Below, piece by piece: positions 60,731 to 64,000 of a DNA stretch of 64,000 bases (position 1 is the stretch's first letter; every line of letters begins with the position of its first letter). The translations under genes were made by a program, and so were the position numbers. The DNA comes from Panopea generosa (lineage: Eukaryota > Mollusca > Bivalvia > Adapedonta > Hiatellidae): assembly GCA_029582155.1 (NCBI GenBank), contig CM055907.1, positions 12,122,133 to 12,186,132 on the forward strand, written 5' to 3'. A model generated the notes under the pieces. The model was not told where the DNA came from. It worked only from the letters and a program-made list of their open reading frames with translations, and did no database searches.

Positions 60731-61390
60731 AATAAAAAAAAATATGTGAGACAGTCTGACAGTTAATTGCGGAAGGCCAGTGGTCCACTCCGATTCATTC
60801 CTCCACCAGTAAAACTGGAAATGCCATAAATAACCTGAATTGTGTTGAACATGACATTACACCCATTCAAATGATAAGTGCAAACCAGTGTGTTGAATTA
60901 ATAACCAGGACAATACATAAGAGCAATTATAACAAACTTTGAGAGTGACAATAAACAATAAAATGCAGTGGAGAAGTGTTTTAACATTGTATGTATAATA
61001 AAATAGGGTTTTAAAATATTTATAGAACATAACAACAACAGTGTAAAATTATACTTGTAATAACTGCCATGACGGTGTCAAGGACATTCTGTGGTAGTGC
61101 AATAGTACTAACCATATTAAATCTACATAAAACATGAATTACGACAGGACCTACAGAGGCAACGTGTAGCTTATATGGAATAGTTTCCCATATTTCCCAT
61201 ATCAGGCTCCGGTTTCACCAACATATGCCTAAATACTTAACTCTTAGAAAAGCAACTATGCGATCATGATTTTACACTGGTTCCAGTAAAACTGCATATT
61301 ATTTCATTGATATTGATTATATTATAGATAAATTACCAGTCAAAACCTAGTTATGCTTAGTAAAACTGAAGAACATTTATTGAATTTCTC
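60731..61390. other. Non-coding stretch
   Basis: No feature recognised. Confidence 0.4.
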
Positions 61391-61540
61391 TTTTTAGTTC
61401 AGCGCACGTGCAAAACATGATTTCGGTCTATTAAGTCAGATCTTTTTCATGGTACAATAATTTGATTTTAAAATTTGTTGAGCGTAGATTTTATGCGATA
61501 GAATTTAACAGCAATAAAAAAGCATCTATTTAAAATTGAT

Positions 61541-61822
61541 TGATTGATTGAATATTAAGCGTCATTGTTATGCCATCGAGGGCTAGCAGACGATCAGTTA
61601 ACCTAACCACTGTTTCCTGGGAGCCTGGAAGGTGAACCAATACTCAAGCACACCCCAACTCCGCAAGTAACTGATAACTTTTCCACTTGAATCAGCGGTG
61701 AGAGACGAATTATGAGACGCAATGACGTATATCAAACATCACGGAGATTGTGGCCGAGCGGGCATTCGAACTCAAGCCTCCTGGATTGACAGTCAGACAC
61801 GCTAATGACAGCTAATCGGACT
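61541..61822 (-). mobile_element. SINE family 1, minus copy
   Basis: (TTGA)n tail, then TGCCATCGAGGGCTAGCAG, the body, and the tRNA head ending GACAGCTAATCGGAC. Followed directly by a family 3 SINE. Confidence 0.8.
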
Positions 61823-61827
61823 GTTGT

Positions 61828-62135
61828 TGCTGTATGGTATTTACTGTCGCTTTGAACAATTGTTAAGTCATATCACGACTGTGTCAGCTTGAGACAGTAT
61901 TATAAACTCTGCCACACTGAAATATCATGCCGCACAGACATATGGTATGATACCTCATTCAGTCACAGTATAGTGGCAACGGACCGACCAGACATAGAAC
62001 TATCCCCAAAATGCTGAGCGCCAGACAAGGAAGATTTTAGTACCGTTTTTCAAGTCTTTGGTATGACCCGGTTGGGGATCAAACCCACGACCTTCCACAT
62101 GCGAGACGGACCCTTAACCATTAGACACCCGCTGT
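61828..62135 (-). mobile_element. SINE family 3, minus copy
   Basis: GTTGCTGTATGGTATTTACT to the head TGACCCGGTTGGGGATC and TAACCATTAGACACCC. Together with the preceding SINE it splits a segment that is continuous at 46190-46380. Confidence 0.75.
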
Positions 62136-63217
62136 GGTAAACAAAGAATTAATTGAACTATTAAACGGTTGCGTAATAAAAATCATTCGTTGTGCAAAAA
62201 TCAACTGAAAATGTAAATTTGACTTACTTTTACAACTCCATTAAGACACTCCTATCAAGCTTTCTTCGCGAAAGCCGTCTTCATGGGAGATTGCTATTAA
62301 CGTTTTGACACCGTGGTTACGTCGTCGACGTCAAAACGTCACTTCCGGTAAAGTTAAGAGTCGACGGTACGCAAGACCACTGTTTTTTCTGTTGTATCTT
62401 TTGAAGCGTTTTCAGGAAAAAATTGTATTGCTTCTTTTTTCATTATTTTTTTCATTTCTTGTATTTTGCCAATAAGGGAAATAACTCAAAATTTACAAAT
62501 GCATATAGTATAAACAAAAGCATCCTCCCTTGGAGTGAATTTGCTATACTGTACCGATTATGATGACTTGACGTCCCTGACTGTGCTACCCAGAACAATT
62601 ATGTACATAAATCAAAAGGCAGACTATAATCTAAGGAATTTCAAAGAGATGTGTTCTTAAATTGACCCAATACACTCAGGTATTCAAACTTAGTTAATAA
62701 ATAAAAATGGCGATATCGGTCCAGCGTCGACGTTGTTTTATTAACAGGGACGTAGATTGGTGCGGTTAAATATTTTATAAAACTTTTAATTTTGTATGCT
62801 TAAAACGAGAAGCGCCAGCGGCGGCAGTCCAGTACCAATTACAAATGCCGATAACGTCTGGATTTAAGATACCGGTAATAATAAAACAAAACAAGTTTTA
62901 AATTTCTTGGTGCACCATGCCGCACCCTTGTCTATGTCCGACTTGCATGTTTGGTTGATTTCGTGAGACCACTTCCCAAGAAACACTGGAACGCATGCAC
63001 GGCAATAGATCAATACACATTCAAGATTGGGTGATCTTTTTCAGATGGTTTGTGAGGAATGCAATTTATGTAAATTTATGTATAGATAGGAACGCACAAA
63101 AGCATGTTTGGACGACTCTCGTATAGATAACAGTTGTATGATAATGTCAAGTGAATGATAAAACTGTAAGATGCATTTGTGGATCTAGAGAGAGGAGGGA
63201 GTGTGGGTGTAAATAGG
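62136..63217. other. Non-coding stretch, locally CpG-richer near 62260-62380
   Basis: ACTTCCGG and several CG-containing palindromes occur near 62290-62370. A promoter is possible but nothing supports it further. A 20-codon ATG frame near 62707 is not enough for a gene call. Confidence 0.35.
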
Positions 63218-63394
63218 CAGGGGCGTAGCTTGGTAAATTTAAAAATGCAGGCCTGTATTTTTTATGGGGGTTCTAGCCTCCCTCAAATATTTGGCCAATG
63301 GGTACAATCTCAGAGGTTTTGTGTGTATTTTTTCTTCAAGTTGTAAAAATATCTTGGGGTAAAAGTACAGTGCCTACGTGTAGCTACGCCGGTG
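63218..63394. mobile_element. MITE-like element with 13-bp inverted ends
   Basis: CAGGGGCGTAGCT at the left and AGCTACGCCGGTG at the right, about 177 bp. CAGGGGCG ends recall hAT non-autonomous elements. Target duplication not clear. Confidence 0.45.
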
Positions 63395-63936
63395 GTAGGG
63401 GAAGTGTGTGCGTGCGTGCGTGCGTATGGCGGTGGGGGTTGCGAATCACAATCTATGATTCCTGAAACACTGCTTACCTATTTTGACCCATATGTTTACG
63501 TTTTAACTATGTTGGACTCCCGCTCTCAACCACCCAAGCTGAAATTGGTGAACTGCACCCGACTTATATTCCCGGGTATGCCATGTCATATGGGTTAAGA
63601 GCTTTTGAGACATAACCTCGTCAGAACTGATTATCATACTGGAAGTTCGCAAGTGCACATATATTTATAGTATTAATGACATGGTGTCTTTCTAGATAAA
63701 AATGGACATTTTTTATATTAAAATTCGTTTTGGACACTTTTTATTTGTTGGTTTATGGATCAGTGTCATATTTTTTCAATTTGCGATTACTATTTTTAAA
63801 ATTTACAACTTTAAACCCATTTATTCTGCCAGTGATATATCAACTAGACTTTATATACAGATTAATAACACCGTGACACAACCAAAACGATACAACTCAA
63901 GTTTATTTTTATGGTGACGAACATCCAAAACTAAAA
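63395..63936. other. Non-coding stretch with a (TGCG)n run
   Basis: GTGCGTGCGTGCGTGCG at 63407-63424. The rest is anonymous. Confidence 0.4.
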
Positions 63937-64000
63937 ACAAGAGGCCCAAATAGGCCTTAGTCGCTCATCTGTTACTTCTTTTCAAATTTTGAGAATTATC
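63937..64000 (+). repeat. Start of a bivalve-type interspersed repeat, cut by the window edge
   Basis: ACAAGAGGCCCAAATAGGCC then CTCATCTGTTA. I know similar fragments from bivalve genomes, and about 3465 may belong to the same group. Confidence 0.45.

Noticed and set aside
62707-62769. First exon of a gene starting ATGGCG near 62707
   Set aside because: Only 20 codons before a stop and no clear donor; nearby ACTTCCGG is not enough.

Overview
This window looks like nuclear DNA of a bivalve mollusc. The genes have introns and lie far apart, the intergenic DNA is AT-rich, several tRNA-derived SINE families are scattered through it, and there are short fragments of a kind I associate with bivalve genomes (for example those ending in a GTTATGGCCCTTT-like motif). 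The species cannot be named from sequence alone. Exons were assembled by eye from splice sites, reading phase and family knowledge; no alignment was run.

Layout. 1-3033: a decayed transposase-like gene with several stops and frameshifts. 6606-16687 (+): the 3' seven exons of a cyclin B3 gene. Their introns carry a ~31-bp minisatellite, several MITE-like inverted-repeat elements (one pair TTAA-flanked) and SINEs. 16688-28323: long non-coding stretch with a hairpin, a tandem duplication and SINEs. 28324-30959 (+): a two-exon SLC7-type amino-acid transporter. 32424-34835 (-): an intronless 803-residue leucine-rich-repeat protein, convergent with the transporter. 35-52 kb: repeat-rich DNA with three consecutive minisatellites (37.2-38.8 kb), a palindromic 39-bp array, a GTC/GTT trinucleotide array, SINEs and MITEs. 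52351-58943 (+): a decayed hAT-type (ZMYM1/TTF-like) transposase gene, preceded by a protease-like domain. 59-64 kb: non-coding DNA with SINEs and MITEs.

The most striking feature is in the hAT gene. A single 16-codon piece of its C-terminal dimerisation region has expanded to about 82 tandem copies (about 3.1 kb). The normal C-terminal end of the protein still follows the array in the same reading frame. The array has one class of 48-bp unit and two classes of 36-bp unit, which look like two separate 12-bp deletions from the 48-bp form. It also shares an exact 15-base core with the cyclin-intron minisatellite about 48 kb away.

The three intact or near-intact genes (cyclin B3, SLC7-type transporter, LRR protein) have no evident functional link. 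The rest is mainly a record of transposons, SINEs and satellite growth.
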